Below, one piece after another: positions 1 through 5,669 of a stretch of 8,126 nt of DNA. The stretch is from Gemmatimonadota bacterium. GTDB lineage: Bacteria > Gemmatimonadota > Gemmatimonadetes > Longimicrobiales > Longimicrobiaceae. Position 1 is the first letter of the stretch. Each line of letters opens with the position of its first letter. Position numbers and translations under genes: made by a program. Location of the stretch: assembly GCA_019348475.1 (NCBI GenBank), contig JAHWJJ010000193.1, forward strand, positions 1 to 8,126. The letters are read 5' to 3'. The notes below the pieces were generated by a model. The model saw only the letters and a list, made by a program, of their open reading frames with translations. It did no database searches and was not told where the DNA came from.

Positions 1-308
1 GGTTTCCGCCGCGAAGTCACGCCCGTGCCCGGAAAAGGTGCGATGGGGTAGCGCGTTTCACAAGAATGGTGCAAGCTGCTCCTGTGCGGGGACAGGCCCA
101 GCAGGGTTCAGGGCATCCTTCGCGCAGAGGCGCCTTGCTCGCAAATGATTGCGGGACGCTGACTTCGTACCGGCCTCCCTTGTCGGCGGATGCTACGTAC
201 GCGGCGCATGCTGGGCGGATAGACGGGGCACATCGGATGCACTTGGCCGTCGAGCCGGAGTGCCCGGGAAGCGGGCCCGCCGTACCACCTGCACCGTGAG
301 GAGCATCC
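1..308. other. Upstream intergenic region, no convincing gene
   Basis: I see no gene I would support here. The open frames present are GC-driven and show no recognisable domain. Two short symmetric sequences stand out: an imperfect operator-like repeat CGCAA-ATGA-TTGCG at 140-153, and the 10-bp palindrome GCGGGCCCGC at 271-280, which lies about 17 bp ahead of the ribosome binding site of the next gene and could form a small hairpin in its leader. No good -35/-10 pair was found, so the promoter of the protease gene is not located. A GAGGAG Shine-Dalgarno sequence closes the region at 298-303. Confidence 0.5.
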
Positions 309-1301
309 ATGCGTTTGCTGTCCAGGTTTTCTGCTTTCGGCGTGGCTGCCGCCCTTGCAGCCTGTGCCGACGTGCCGTCCGCGCCGGAGCTCACCGCCCC
401 CGCGGCGGTGTCGGCGGACCTCCTGTCCACGGGCGACACCGATGTCGAGCTGAAGCGCCCGAAGATCAACGTGACTGGCTGGGTGGATGAGACCACCAGC
501 CGGCCACCCAATCTCCTTGTCCCCGCAGGCCCGGAGGGCATCGGACCCGGTTCCCCGATCATCATCACGATCCCCAATGACGGTCGGTACGGCTGCTCGG
601 CGAACTTCGTCTGGCGGGAGGGCGCCAAGCTGTACCTGGGCGCTGCCGGCCACTGCTTCATTCCGGCAGCCGCCAAGTCCACGCACGGTACAGGTGCCGA
701 CTACGACGCCTCAGGGGTGACGGTGGATGTCTGCGTCGAAGGGTGTGAGGGCAACTTCCGCACGATGAGGCTCGTCGGAACGCTGGTGCGCCTCGGAAGG
801 GTTGCCTACGCGCGTCAGACTGACCCCACGGGGACCGAAGATGTTGGCAACGACTTCGGCGTGGTGGAGATTCCGGCTGAAGCGGCGCACCTGGTCCGCC
901 CGGGGATGCCCATCTGGGGCGGCTTCAAGGGCGTCGAGCAGATGGAGTTCGGCAATCTGGCCTGCCACTACGGCAATGGCGTGGGCGTCGGCGAGACGTT
1001 CGTCACCAAGGCCCGAGTCGGGGTTGGCGGCGGGTCTGATGCGACCTCGTGGTACGGCGATTTCGCCGGAGCTTTCGGCGACTCCGGCTCCGGCATCATG
1101 GGCTGCAAGAGCGATGGGCTCAGCTTCGCCGGGACCCGGGCCATCGGTGTGCTCACGCACCTGGGCGTCGGCATCGGCGACGTCAAGTACAAGGGGATCA
1201 AGACCAAGGTGGAGCACGGCTTCGTCCTCGGCACCACCATCGCGCGCGCCATCGAGATGGGGCGCGAAGCGGGGCTGAACCTGACCCTGGTAGAGCCGTA
1301 A
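309..1301 (+). CDS. Trypsin-like serine protease lipoprotein
   Basis: A 330-residue exported protein with the chymotrypsin-type catalytic triad, probably an endopeptidase anchored in the envelope. Residues 1-18 form a lipoprotein signal peptide (basic start, hydrophobic FGVAAALAA) ending in the lipobox L16-A17-A18-C19. A Pro/Ser-rich linker covers roughly 20-80. The triad is visible as His115 in AAGHC, Asp182 in GNDFGVVEI and Ser259 in GDSGSG. Cys96 and Cys116 flank the His region as in the conserved trypsin disulfide; Cys142/146 and Cys219/266 are possible further pairs. The ATG at 309 is chosen because GAGGAG (298-303) lies 5 bases upstream and because it gives an intact signal peptide. The gene stands alone and is followed by a strong hairpin terminator. 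Fold and catalytic class are clear from motifs; the substrate cannot be told, and a surface or self-processing role is a guess. Confidence 0.92.
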   Translation: MRLLSRFSAFGVAAALAACADVPSAPELTAPAAVSADLLSTGDTDVELKRPKINVTGWVDETTSRPPNLLVPAGPEGIGPGSPIIITIPNDGRYGCSANFVWREGAKLYLGAAGHCFIPAAAKSTHGTGADYDASGVTVDVCVEGCEGNFRTMRLVGTLVRLGRVAYARQTDPTGTEDVGNDFGVVEIPAEAAHLVRPGMPIWGGFKGVEQMEFGNLACHYGNGVGVGETFVTKARVGVGGGSDATSWYGDFAGAFGDSGSGIMGCKSDGLSFAGTRAIGVLTHLGVGIGDVKYKGIKTKVEHGFVLGTTIARAIEMGREAGLNLTLVEP

Positions 1302-1599
1302 GCCCGTCGCGGACCGACACGCAACCGAAAGGCCGGGGCACGCTGCCCCGGCCTTTCGGCGTTCGACCCCCGCGGGGCTCGATCGGCGTATCAACCTGCC
1401 CGCGGCGAGCCGTCCGCTCGCAGTCCGTGACAGTAGTGCTCATCGTTCCGAGTTCGTACTGCTCATCCGCTCCAAAATTGGCGAGGCGCCGATCGATCGA
1501 CTCCAGCCCGCGGATGATCTCGTTCAGACCGCGCCGGATCATCACAGCGATGCTGGAGAGAAGATAGATCACGAGCAGGGCTGCAAAGAACTCGACCAT
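1198..1599 (-). CDS. Small one-helix membrane ORF, 3' end doubtful
   Basis: The ATG at 1599 opens a frame whose first 45 or so codons look like a real protein: a hydrophobic helix (FFAALLVIYLLSSIAVMI, about residues 3-20) followed by a charged amphipathic helix (RRGLNEIIRGLESIDRRL). This resembles small single-pass membrane proteins. After about residue 50 the sequence becomes Arg/Gly/Pro-rich and runs through the terminator hairpin and the end of the protease gene on the other strand, so the natural 3' end was probably lost or frameshifted. No Shine-Dalgarno sequence is evident before the ATG. The start lies about 90 bp inside the boundary of the neighbouring attC-like site, in the orientation expected of a cassette gene. 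No function can be assigned, and it may simply be a chance hydrophobic frame. Confidence 0.33.
   Translation of the reverse strand: MVEFFAALLVIYLLSSIAVMIRRGLNEIIRGLESIDRRLANFGADEQYELGTMSTTVTDCERTARRGQVDTPIEPRGGRTPKGRGSVPRPFGCVSVRDGLTALPGSGSAPLRAPSRWRARWWCRGRSRAPPWS
1325..1359 (+). terminator. Hairpin terminator after the protease gene
   Basis: A perfect 16-bp inverted repeat, CCGAAAGGCCGGGGCA with TGCCCCGGCCTTTCGG, encloses a 3-base CGC loop and begins 23 bases after the protease stop codon. The stem has an A-rich foot on one side and a T-run on the other (AAAGG / CCTTT), as in intrinsic terminators of GC-rich genomes. There is no long T tract after the stem. Being symmetric, it could also stop transcripts arriving on the minus strand from the accessory region. 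Confidence 0.8.
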
Positions 1600-1681
1600 G
1601 TGCGTGCGGGTGCAAGAGTGGGAGCTGACACCTGATCGGGGGCACCTGTTGTCTACGTGCCGCCGGTGGAACTCAGCTACA

Positions 1682-1821
1682 GCGTAACACAAAGCTCAGC
1701 GGGGAGGCCCTGAGCGAGAATCCAGACTGCACCAGCATCAGAGCGCGCGGGGCCGGCGCGCAAGACTTCGTCCGGCCGAAAGCATGCCCGGCCCCGCATC
1801 CCCTGCAGCCGATTGTTAGGC
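1682..1821 (-). other. attC-like recombination site 1 (140 bp)
   Basis: Read on the minus strand, the element starts with GCCTAAC (1821-1815), a perfect RYYYAAC box. It ends with GTTACGC (1688-1682), one base away from GTTRRRY. Inside the end boxes, 5 bases in, lie partly complementary second boxes (GGCTGCAGGGG on one side, pairing imperfectly with the complement of GCTCAGCGGGG), as expected for attC L boxes with unpaired bases. A 10-bp inverted repeat (1747-1756 with 1788-1797) could form the inner stem. About 50 bp at the GCCTAAC side aligns well with site 2. The length is at the upper end of the attC range. Known: attC sites bind integron integrase as folded single strands. Inferred: this is a cassette boundary; a generic dispersed repeat is the alternative. 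Confidence 0.55.
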
Positions 1822-1879
1822 GCCGGGCGGCCGGCACCGGCACTGGACCAGAAAAGCGCTGCGATTGCGGGTAGCGCCG
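1822..1879. other. 58-bp spacer between the two attC-like sites
   Basis: Only 58 bases separate the two attC-like sites, too few for a gene, and no ORF of note is present on either strand. If the sites are genuine, this is an empty or deleted cassette. It contains a short inverted repeat, GCCGG-CA-CCGGC. Confidence 0.4.
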
Positions 1880-1992
1880 ACGCAACGTGAGGCGCGGGCT
1901 AGGCTTTCGTTGGCCATTCGAGGTACTCCCGCCCTTACTGCGGACCCGAAAACATGGCCGGCTGCATGTCGCCTGCAGCGCTCTCGTTAGGC
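1880..1992 (-). other. attC-like recombination site 2 (113 bp)
   Basis: On the minus strand it begins with GCCTAAC (1992-1986) and ends with GTTGCGT (1886-1880), again a perfect first box and a relaxed last box. The next five bases inside each end (GAGAG and, on the complement, GTGAG) are nearly identical, followed by CGCTGCAGGC opposite CGCGGGCTAGGC, an imperfect L-box pair. GGCCAT (1912-1917) and ATGGCC (1954-1959) provide an inner stem. The GCCTAAC side shares the spaced pattern GCTGCAGG, ATGC, GCCGG, CATG, TTTCGG with site 1. The cupin fragment's stop codon lies 8 bases before it, the normal position of an attC site relative to its cassette gene. Confidence 0.58.
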
Positions 1993-2000
1993 GGACATTG

Positions 2001-2159
2001 CTAGCGTCGGGCAGGGGAGTTCCCGGCCGATGCGGCTTTGACGATGAGATATGTGATCGACCCACCCGGAGCTACCTGCACCTGGTGCGGCATCCCTGCG
2101 GGAATGACCATTACGTCTCCTGCGGAGAGCGTCTGAGTGCGACCGCCAGAGATCTGCCC
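2001..2159 (-). pseudogene. Cupin-domain protein, 3' fragment
   Basis: The minus strand reads an open frame of at least 52 codons ending in TAG at 2001-2003, with a clear second cupin motif: G-D-V-M-V-I-P-A-G-M-P-H, where the Pro-x-Gly-x-x-His pattern supplies one metal-ligand His. It continues as QVQVAPGGSITYLIVKAA, a typical last-strand ending of small cupins. The upstream half, with the first motif and a start codon, is absent: further upstream the frame becomes Arg/Gly/Pro-rich and runs into the 3' end of the TolB-like gene. I therefore read it as a 5'-truncated gene. It is short enough to be missed by ORF searches. Its 3' end abuts attC-like site 2. A complete cupin would be expected to have been about 100-130 residues. 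The cupin identification is firm; the original substrate is unknown. Confidence 0.68.
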
Positions 2160-2227
2160 TCCTCGGCGCTCCCCGGGTGCGGTCTCCCGGTCGCCTGGGG
2201 CCGAAGTCGCTGCCCCCCTCCTGATTG

Positions 2228-2249
2228 CCCCGGGCCGCTCTGCCCGGGG
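2228..2249 (-). terminator. Hairpin just after the TolB-like gene
   Basis: CCCCGGGC (2228-2235) and GCCCGGGG (2242-2249) form an 8-bp GC-only stem with a 6-base loop, starting one base after the stop codon of the TolB-like gene. There is no T tract, so it may be a transcript-end or stabilising hairpin rather than a canonical intrinsic terminator. Confidence 0.45.
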
Positions 2250-2250
2250 G

Positions 2251-3816
2251 TCACGGCACTGGCCTCCATACTGGGAGCGTGATGGCGCCGTAGCCAGTCG
2301 TCCACGGGAGGGGGATCTCCAGCCCCGTGCTCACGTTTAGCAGAGCGACGGTCGTGCCGGCCCACTCCCGCCTCGGCTCGAATCGGGCGAGAATCCACTG
2401 TCCGTCGGGCGACCACTGCGCGCCAGGGACGTACGCACGCCCCGGTGGTGAGACGACACGTGCCCCCGTCCCATCGGGACGGACAACCCAGATCTGCTTG
2501 TCGGCCCAGTACGCGATCAGGTCACCGGTCGGGGACCAGCGCGGGCGCTGCCCGCCCGCGACAAGCTGCGTGACCGCTCTGGTAGCGATCGTCATAACGC
2601 GTATTGAGTAGCCGCTCTGGTTCCAGGTCTGGTTCTCAAATGCCAATCGTGCGCCGTCCGGCGAGAGCGACGGCCAGTGGTTCACGAGCTCGAAACACTC
2701 GTCCGCGCCTGTGGGGCTCAGCCTCTCGATAGCCGGCGGGTTCGCGACCGGGAGCCGGTAGAGGATTGCGGTGTAATTGCAACTGTTGCCCGACAGGTAC
2801 ACCCACTGGGCGTCCGGCGAGTATATGAAGCCGCGGATCACGCCAGGCACGCTACGGCCGCCTGCGCTCGACATGGTCGGGGCGATAACCTGCTGCGTAG
2901 CGCCGCCCAGCTCCACCGAGTACAAGCTGCCGAATGCGTCGCCGAGCACCGCGAGCAGGGATTGCCCGTTCGGGTGCCACTCGGGACCGTAGTCGCCAGC
3001 CTCATGGATGTGCGGGATCCCAATGAGGCCTGTGCCGTCGAGCGCGGCGGTTACCAGTTTATCGCCACGCCGCGCGGCTATCATTGCGGCGGGCACGACG
3101 CTCACCCACGTCGTGTCGGGCGCGAGGCTGCTTCGGTCGACTCGACCGACCACCGCAGCACGGGCAGGGGCGCCCGCGCTCACCTGGCCGCCCGTGATGG
3201 TTAGTCCTGTTCCAGCCACCTCGTATATGATCGTATCCGCGCGGACGTTCCCATACCGGTCCTCGACGCGTCCGCTAAGTGGCATCGTGCGTCCGACCTG
3301 GATTGTGGTATCGACAACCGGCAGCACAATCTTCGCCGCGCCGCCGGGCGTGATGGTGTAGCGCGCCGTGTCTTGGAGCCCAGCCTCCGGGACCTCGATC
3401 GAAACCGCACCGGCCCCCGCAGCCCGCCCCATCACGATCCGCGCGAGAGCCACCCCGTCGGCGGACGTAGTGTCCGCGAAAAAGGTCGATGCTCCGGCGG
3501 CGCTCACGTCGCCCACGAGCACGCTGGGCACCGTGGTGCCCCCGGCTCGGACGATCGGCACCGACGAGAAGCGCACGACCACACCCGGCAGGATGCGCCC
3601 CGCCGCATCCCTCACGACGACGCGGAGCGCCAGTGGCAGTGATGCACTGACCGTATCGGTGACGTTTGCACCGGCGACGATATTGATACCTGGCTCGTGG
3701 CCCGGTTCGTTACCCGGTCCGGTGGAGTCACCGCTACAGCCAGCTACGGGTGTGGTCAAAAGGAGGATCAGGGGGAGGTGCGCCCACCGATGGGCGCACG
3801 AGCGGAGCGGGATCAT
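2251..3816 (-). CDS. TolB-like beta-propeller lipoprotein with Ig-like N-terminal domains
   Basis: A 521-residue exported lipoprotein. The signal peptide HLPLILLLTTPVAG ends in the lipobox V24-A25-G26-C27, and the mature start CSGDSTGPG is Ser/Gly/Pro-rich. Residues about 43-158 and 160-245 are Thr/Val-rich and resemble bacterial Ig-like domains (one has RVVVRDAAGRILPGVVVRF, typical of BIG-type repeats). From about 250 to the end come PD40/TolB-type propeller repeats: PEWHPNGQSLLAV (278-290), FIYSPDAQWVYLSG (330-343), PSLSPDGARLAFEN (382-395), PRWSPTGDLIAYW (425-437) with IWVVRPDGTG, and QWSPDGQWILARFE (467-480). This suggests a ligand- or protein-binding surface protein rather than an enzyme. 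The ATG at 3816 is preferred because it starts the signal peptide directly; a TTG 81 bases upstream would add a Pro-rich extension, and neither has a good Shine-Dalgarno sequence. A strong hairpin occupies the signal-peptide codons. It is not the Tol-Pal TolB; no tol genes are near. Confidence 0.86.
   Translation of the reverse strand: MIPLRSCAHRWAHLPLILLLTTPVAGCSGDSTGPGNEPGHEPGINIVAGANVTDTVSASLPLALRVVVRDAAGRILPGVVVRFSSVPIVRAGGTTVPSVLVGDVSAAGASTFFADTTSADGVALARIVMGRAAGAGAVSIEVPEAGLQDTARYTITPGGAAKIVLPVVDTTIQVGRTMPLSGRVEDRYGNVRADTIIYEVAGTGLTITGGQVSAGAPARAAVVGRVDRSSLAPDTTWVSVVPAAMIAARRGDKLVTAALDGTGLIGIPHIHEAGDYGPEWHPNGQSLLAVLGDAFGSLYSVELGGATQQVIAPTMSSAGGRSVPGVIRGFIYSPDAQWVYLSGNSCNYTAILYRLPVANPPAIERLSPTGADECFELVNHWPSLSPDGARLAFENQTWNQSGYSIRVMTIATRAVTQLVAGGQRPRWSPTGDLIAYWADKQIWVVRPDGTGARVVSPPGRAYVPGAQWSPDGQWILARFEPRREWAGTTVALLNVSTGLEIPLPWTTGYGAITLPVWRPVP
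3778..3799 (-). other. Stable hairpin in the signal-peptide codons of the TolB-like gene
   Basis: GTGCGCCCA (3778-3786) and TGGGCGCAC (3791-3799) form a perfect 9-bp stem with a 4-base loop, starting 17 bases downstream of the ATG of the TolB-like gene. It covers codons around Cys7 to His13. Such a structure at the start of the message may influence translation initiation. Whether it is selected or a by-product of GC-rich codons cannot be told from one sequence. Confidence 0.45.
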
Positions 3817-4033
3817 GTCGGGGAGGGTGACAGTGCGAGAGGAATGGCCGCACAACACCGGCGTAGCTGGTGGGCGCGGCGGTGGACAGGGAATCAAGCT
3901 GGAATCGTTTTACCGCGCAACCCCATTCTGATTCGCCGAACTCGGGAGCCGCCTGATGCATATTGAGAGCACGCCCCCTGCTGCAATCCTGCGGTCGCGA
4001 AACACACGTGAACCACAGCAGGAAGCGGCTCTC
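3817..4033. other. Intergenic region, possible 5' end of an IS110-type element
   Basis: The 217 bases lie between the start of the TolB-like gene (minus strand) and the transposase fragment (plus strand). They should hold the promoter of the TolB-like gene, but no clear -35/-10 pair is visible. If the transposase fragment belongs to the IS110 group, the non-coding stretch ahead of its start is where that group's left end and bridge RNA gene lie, so part of this region may be a remnant of one. I could not define an end or a structured RNA by eye. Confidence 0.3.
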
Positions 4034-4195
4034 ATGAGATGTTCGACCACGCATGTGTGCCTCGACGTCCACCAGGCAACCACCCTCTGGGTGGTCCGCG
4101 ACGTCAACGGCAGGACCATCGCCCAGAGCATCCTTGGGGACCCCGGTGAAACTTTAGGTAAGCGCGTGCACTGGACCGCGGCAACATCCACGTGA
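4034..4195 (+). pseudogene. IS110-family transposase, N-terminal fragment
   Basis: The ATG at 4034 has a well-placed Shine-Dalgarno sequence (AGGAAG at 4020-4025, 8 bases upstream). The first 41 residues read like the start of an IS110-family DEDD transposase: HVCLDVHQATTLWVVRDVNG, in which Asp11 of the LDVH motif is the first catalytic acidic residue, followed by a second strand RTIAQSIL. After about residue 41 (around 4156) the similarity stops; 12 unrelated codons lead to TGA at 4193-4195. A full enzyme is about 330-430 residues, so nearly 90 percent is missing, including the Ser-containing C-terminal domain. The breakpoint coincides with the end of the truncated membrane protein on the opposite strand, so both genes were cut by the same event. 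Not functional. Confidence 0.66.
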
Positions 4196-4448
4196 ACAGG
4201 AACAACCAGAGTCCGATCAGCAGAAGCCACGGGAATGCTCGCGCGAGCAGGTGGAGCTCGCCGCGGAACGCGTCGTAGAGGATGATGAGCGTTCCAGCTA
4301 CCGGCACAAAGAAGAAGCCGGTACGCACAATCCGGAGCGGGCCACGCCGCCAAACGTCGCGGAGGATCGCCTTGTGCAGGCGGATGTGTTCCGCCCTGGT
4401 CCAATCCCAACTGTACGCGAGCCTGTGGGGATCGGCTTCAACACTCAT
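4104..4448 (-). pseudogene. Two-helix membrane protein (YcxB-like), C-terminally truncated
   Basis: The frame from ATG 4448 encodes a charged N-terminal strand (LAYSWDWTRAEHIRLHKAI, about 10-28), then two transmembrane segments (about 43-60, FFFVPVAGTLIILY; and 72-88, FPWLLLIGLWLFLFTW) and ARAYLKF. This order resembles YcxB-like proteins, which continue with a C-terminal beta-rich domain of about 80 residues. Here native sequence ends near residue 98 (about 4158); the last 15 or so codons are only the reverse strand of the transposase fragment. The ATG overlaps a TGA in an upstream frame (ATGA), hinting at translational coupling, and there is no clear Shine-Dalgarno sequence. It is the last gene of the minus-strand cluster starting at 5927. 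The family assignment is tentative; the truncation is well supported. Confidence 0.58.
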
Positions 4449-4609
4449 AGAATTTCATCAGGTTTGCGATCAGGGGAAATCTCCGGGTCCGGAACTGGTG
4501 CACTCGGGCTGACACGGGCCGTTTCTGTGCTGCTCGTGTCGGAAGGCTGAACAGTGCGCTCGGGAGTGGCGCGACCTTGCACCACCGTTTGTGGCGGGGG
4601 AGCAGGGTT
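4445..4609 (-). other. Open in-frame stretch between the lipoprotein stop and the next start
   Basis: Immediately after the TAA of the lipoprotein gene (4612-4610) the same frame stays open for 54 codons and ends in a TGA that overlaps the ATG of the next gene as ATGA. The hypothetical peptide is Pro/Ser/Thr/Asp/Glu-rich (for example QPSDTSSTETARVSPS, then DPEISPDRKPDEIL). There is no good start codon with a Shine-Dalgarno sequence inside it; the tandem GTG codons near 4585 lack one. Third-position GC is about half, lower than in clear genes here. It may be plain intergenic sequence, a decayed C-terminal tail, or a read-through extension. Confidence 0.2.
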
Positions 4610-5065
4610 TTACGCACCTTTGCCTTGAGCCGGAAAGGTCGGCGGATAGCCGTCGGGACAGTTCACGCGCCGTACGGAAAGACGGTGGGGCCGACGGGGC
4701 GGTCCGGCGACATCCGTCCACCCGTCAATCTGCCCAACGAGAGCATCGGGCTGCCGTACGCCACGAAAACGCCACCCATACAAGCTATTGCCCTCCACAT
4801 ACTCCAATGTATCACCAGGGAGGATCCGCCAGTAGGCATTCTGTCGATGGTGGGGTGACCACCCCTGCAATGCATCTTGCGGAGCTTGGAGGAGCGTGAG
4901 CTCTGCTGGTATGCTATCGAGCCCAATCAGGGATTCCCCGGTTGTATAGCAGCCGACAAGGCTGGAAATGCTCAGCGGTTCAGGAATCAGGACGCGCTCG
5001 TGTTCAACGAGTGAACATGACGGTATAGTGAGCGCGATTGGCAGGAGAGCACCACTCAGCCTCAT
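4610..5065 (-). CDS. Small lipoprotein of unknown function
   Basis: A 151-residue protein with a short signal sequence, MRLSGALLPIALTIPSC, where I14-P15-S16-C17 is a slightly atypical lipobox (Pro at -2). The mature part is beta-rich and shows LSISSLVGCYTTGESL (about 31-46), a central WRILPGDTLEYVEG, LYGWRFRGV and a C-terminal GQIDGWTDVAG-PRRP-VRRVNCP. This pattern (a GCY start, a Trp/Gly middle, a TDV-G-P-P stretch and a final R-V-C-P) recalls short secreted proteins I associate with Gemmatimonadota genomes; none has a function I know. I chose ATG 5065 because it gives the signal peptide and has a GTGGA sequence about 8 bases upstream; the frame is open further upstream, over the membrane protein gene. 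It starts 46 bases after that gene's stop, so co-transcription is likely. Confidence 0.76.
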   Translation of the reverse strand: MRLSGALLPIALTIPSCSLVEHERVLIPEPLSISSLVGCYTTGESLIGLDSIPAELTLLQAPQDALQGWSPHHRQNAYWRILPGDTLEYVEGNSLYGWRFRGVRQPDALVGQIDGWTDVAGPPRRPHRLSVRRVNCPDGYPPTFPAQGKGA

Positions 5066-5111
5066 GGGAATTCCACTGTTTATGGGTGCAGGACCGGTCC
5101 AGCGCGGTGGA

Positions 5112-5594
5112 TTAGAGGAGCCGAAAAACTGGGACGGTCTGCATGAGGCAAAAGAAAACAATGAGCCAAAGGTATAGGCCTCTCCATGAGTGGCGGTACG
5201 CCTCCGTATACACGGCTCGGTCCGGGAGGTACCGACCAGGGGTACGAAGTTCCCAAGCATCAACCACATTGTGGATAGTTGCGACGATCTCGCGCCGGCG
5301 CTCATAGTTGCGCCAGAGAAATGCTCCCACAAAAACCCCAAGAAGTGAGTTCAGGAGGAAGATGCCCCATGCTCCAGATCGAGCAGCCGGAGGATTACCC
5401 GCGAGCCAGGTGGCAAGTCCGAGTTGGATGGTAACGAAACCGGCCATGAGCTTGTAAGCCATCTCCGTCTCTGCCCGTAAATCGGCGATCCGCGTGGGGT
5501 ACACCACCTTGAGCACTTCCTGCTGCTCAACGGTGAGTGCGCCGATGCGCGGCTGTTCCATGCCTGTATCTGGCGATGAACTGCTCAGAGGCAC
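5112..5594 (-). CDS. Three-helix membrane protein of unknown function
   Basis: A 160-residue protein starting with GTG at 5594, chosen because a near-perfect Shine-Dalgarno sequence (GGAGGAA on the minus strand, 5607-5600 region) lies 5 bases upstream; the ATG at codon 12 has none. The cytosolic N-terminus contains a helix LTVEQQEVLKVVYPTRIADL (20-39). Transmembrane segments lie at about 47-65 (KLMAGFVTIQLGLATWLAG), 76-94 (WGIFLLNSLLGVFVGAFLW) and 139-158 (GLYLWLIVFFCLMQTVPVF). The soluble stretch 95-138 carries a basic ERRREI helix, IHNVVDAWEL and PGRYLPDRAVY. I do not recognise the family. It follows the HTH gene by 75 bases and precedes the lipoprotein gene by 46, consistent with one transcription unit controlled from the operator region near 5960. 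A role in the envelope is all that can be said. Confidence 0.82.
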   Translation of the reverse strand: MPLSSSSPDTGMEQPRIGALTVEQQEVLKVVYPTRIADLRAETEMAYKLMAGFVTIQLGLATWLAGNPPAARSGAWGIFLLNSLLGVFVGAFLWRNYERRREIVATIHNVVDAWELRTPGRYLPDRAVYTEAYRHSWRGLYLWLIVFFCLMQTVPVFRLL

Positions 5595-5669
5595 TCTGGT
5601 TCCTCCGCCGGACGAGGAGCTAACGAGACAATGTGCGGTGATAGTGGATTTGCCTTGAAATTCCCCCGC

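Noticed and set aside
66..299. A 77-codon plus-strand frame before the protease gene
   Set aside because: No Shine-Dalgarno sequence, no recognisable motif, and it ends on the protease ribosome binding site; composition is that of non-coding GC-rich DNA.
17..686. Two minus-strand frames of 190-220 codons opposite the start of the protease gene
   Set aside because: Low-complexity Arg/Ala/Gly composition, mutually overlapping, no ribosome binding site; antisense shadows.
2677..3204. A 175-codon plus-strand frame
   Set aside because: Fully antisense to the propeller repeats of the TolB-like gene and lacks any motif.
2251..3816. Annotation of the propeller protein as TolB of the Tol-Pal system
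   Set aside because: It has a lipobox, Ig-like domains instead of the TolB N-terminal domain, and no tol or pal genes around it; only the repeat type is shared.
5090..5101. GGACCGGTCC palindrome between the membrane protein and lipoprotein genes as a terminator
   Set aside because: A 10-bp self-complementary palindrome cannot form a stable hairpin with a proper loop, and no T tract follows.
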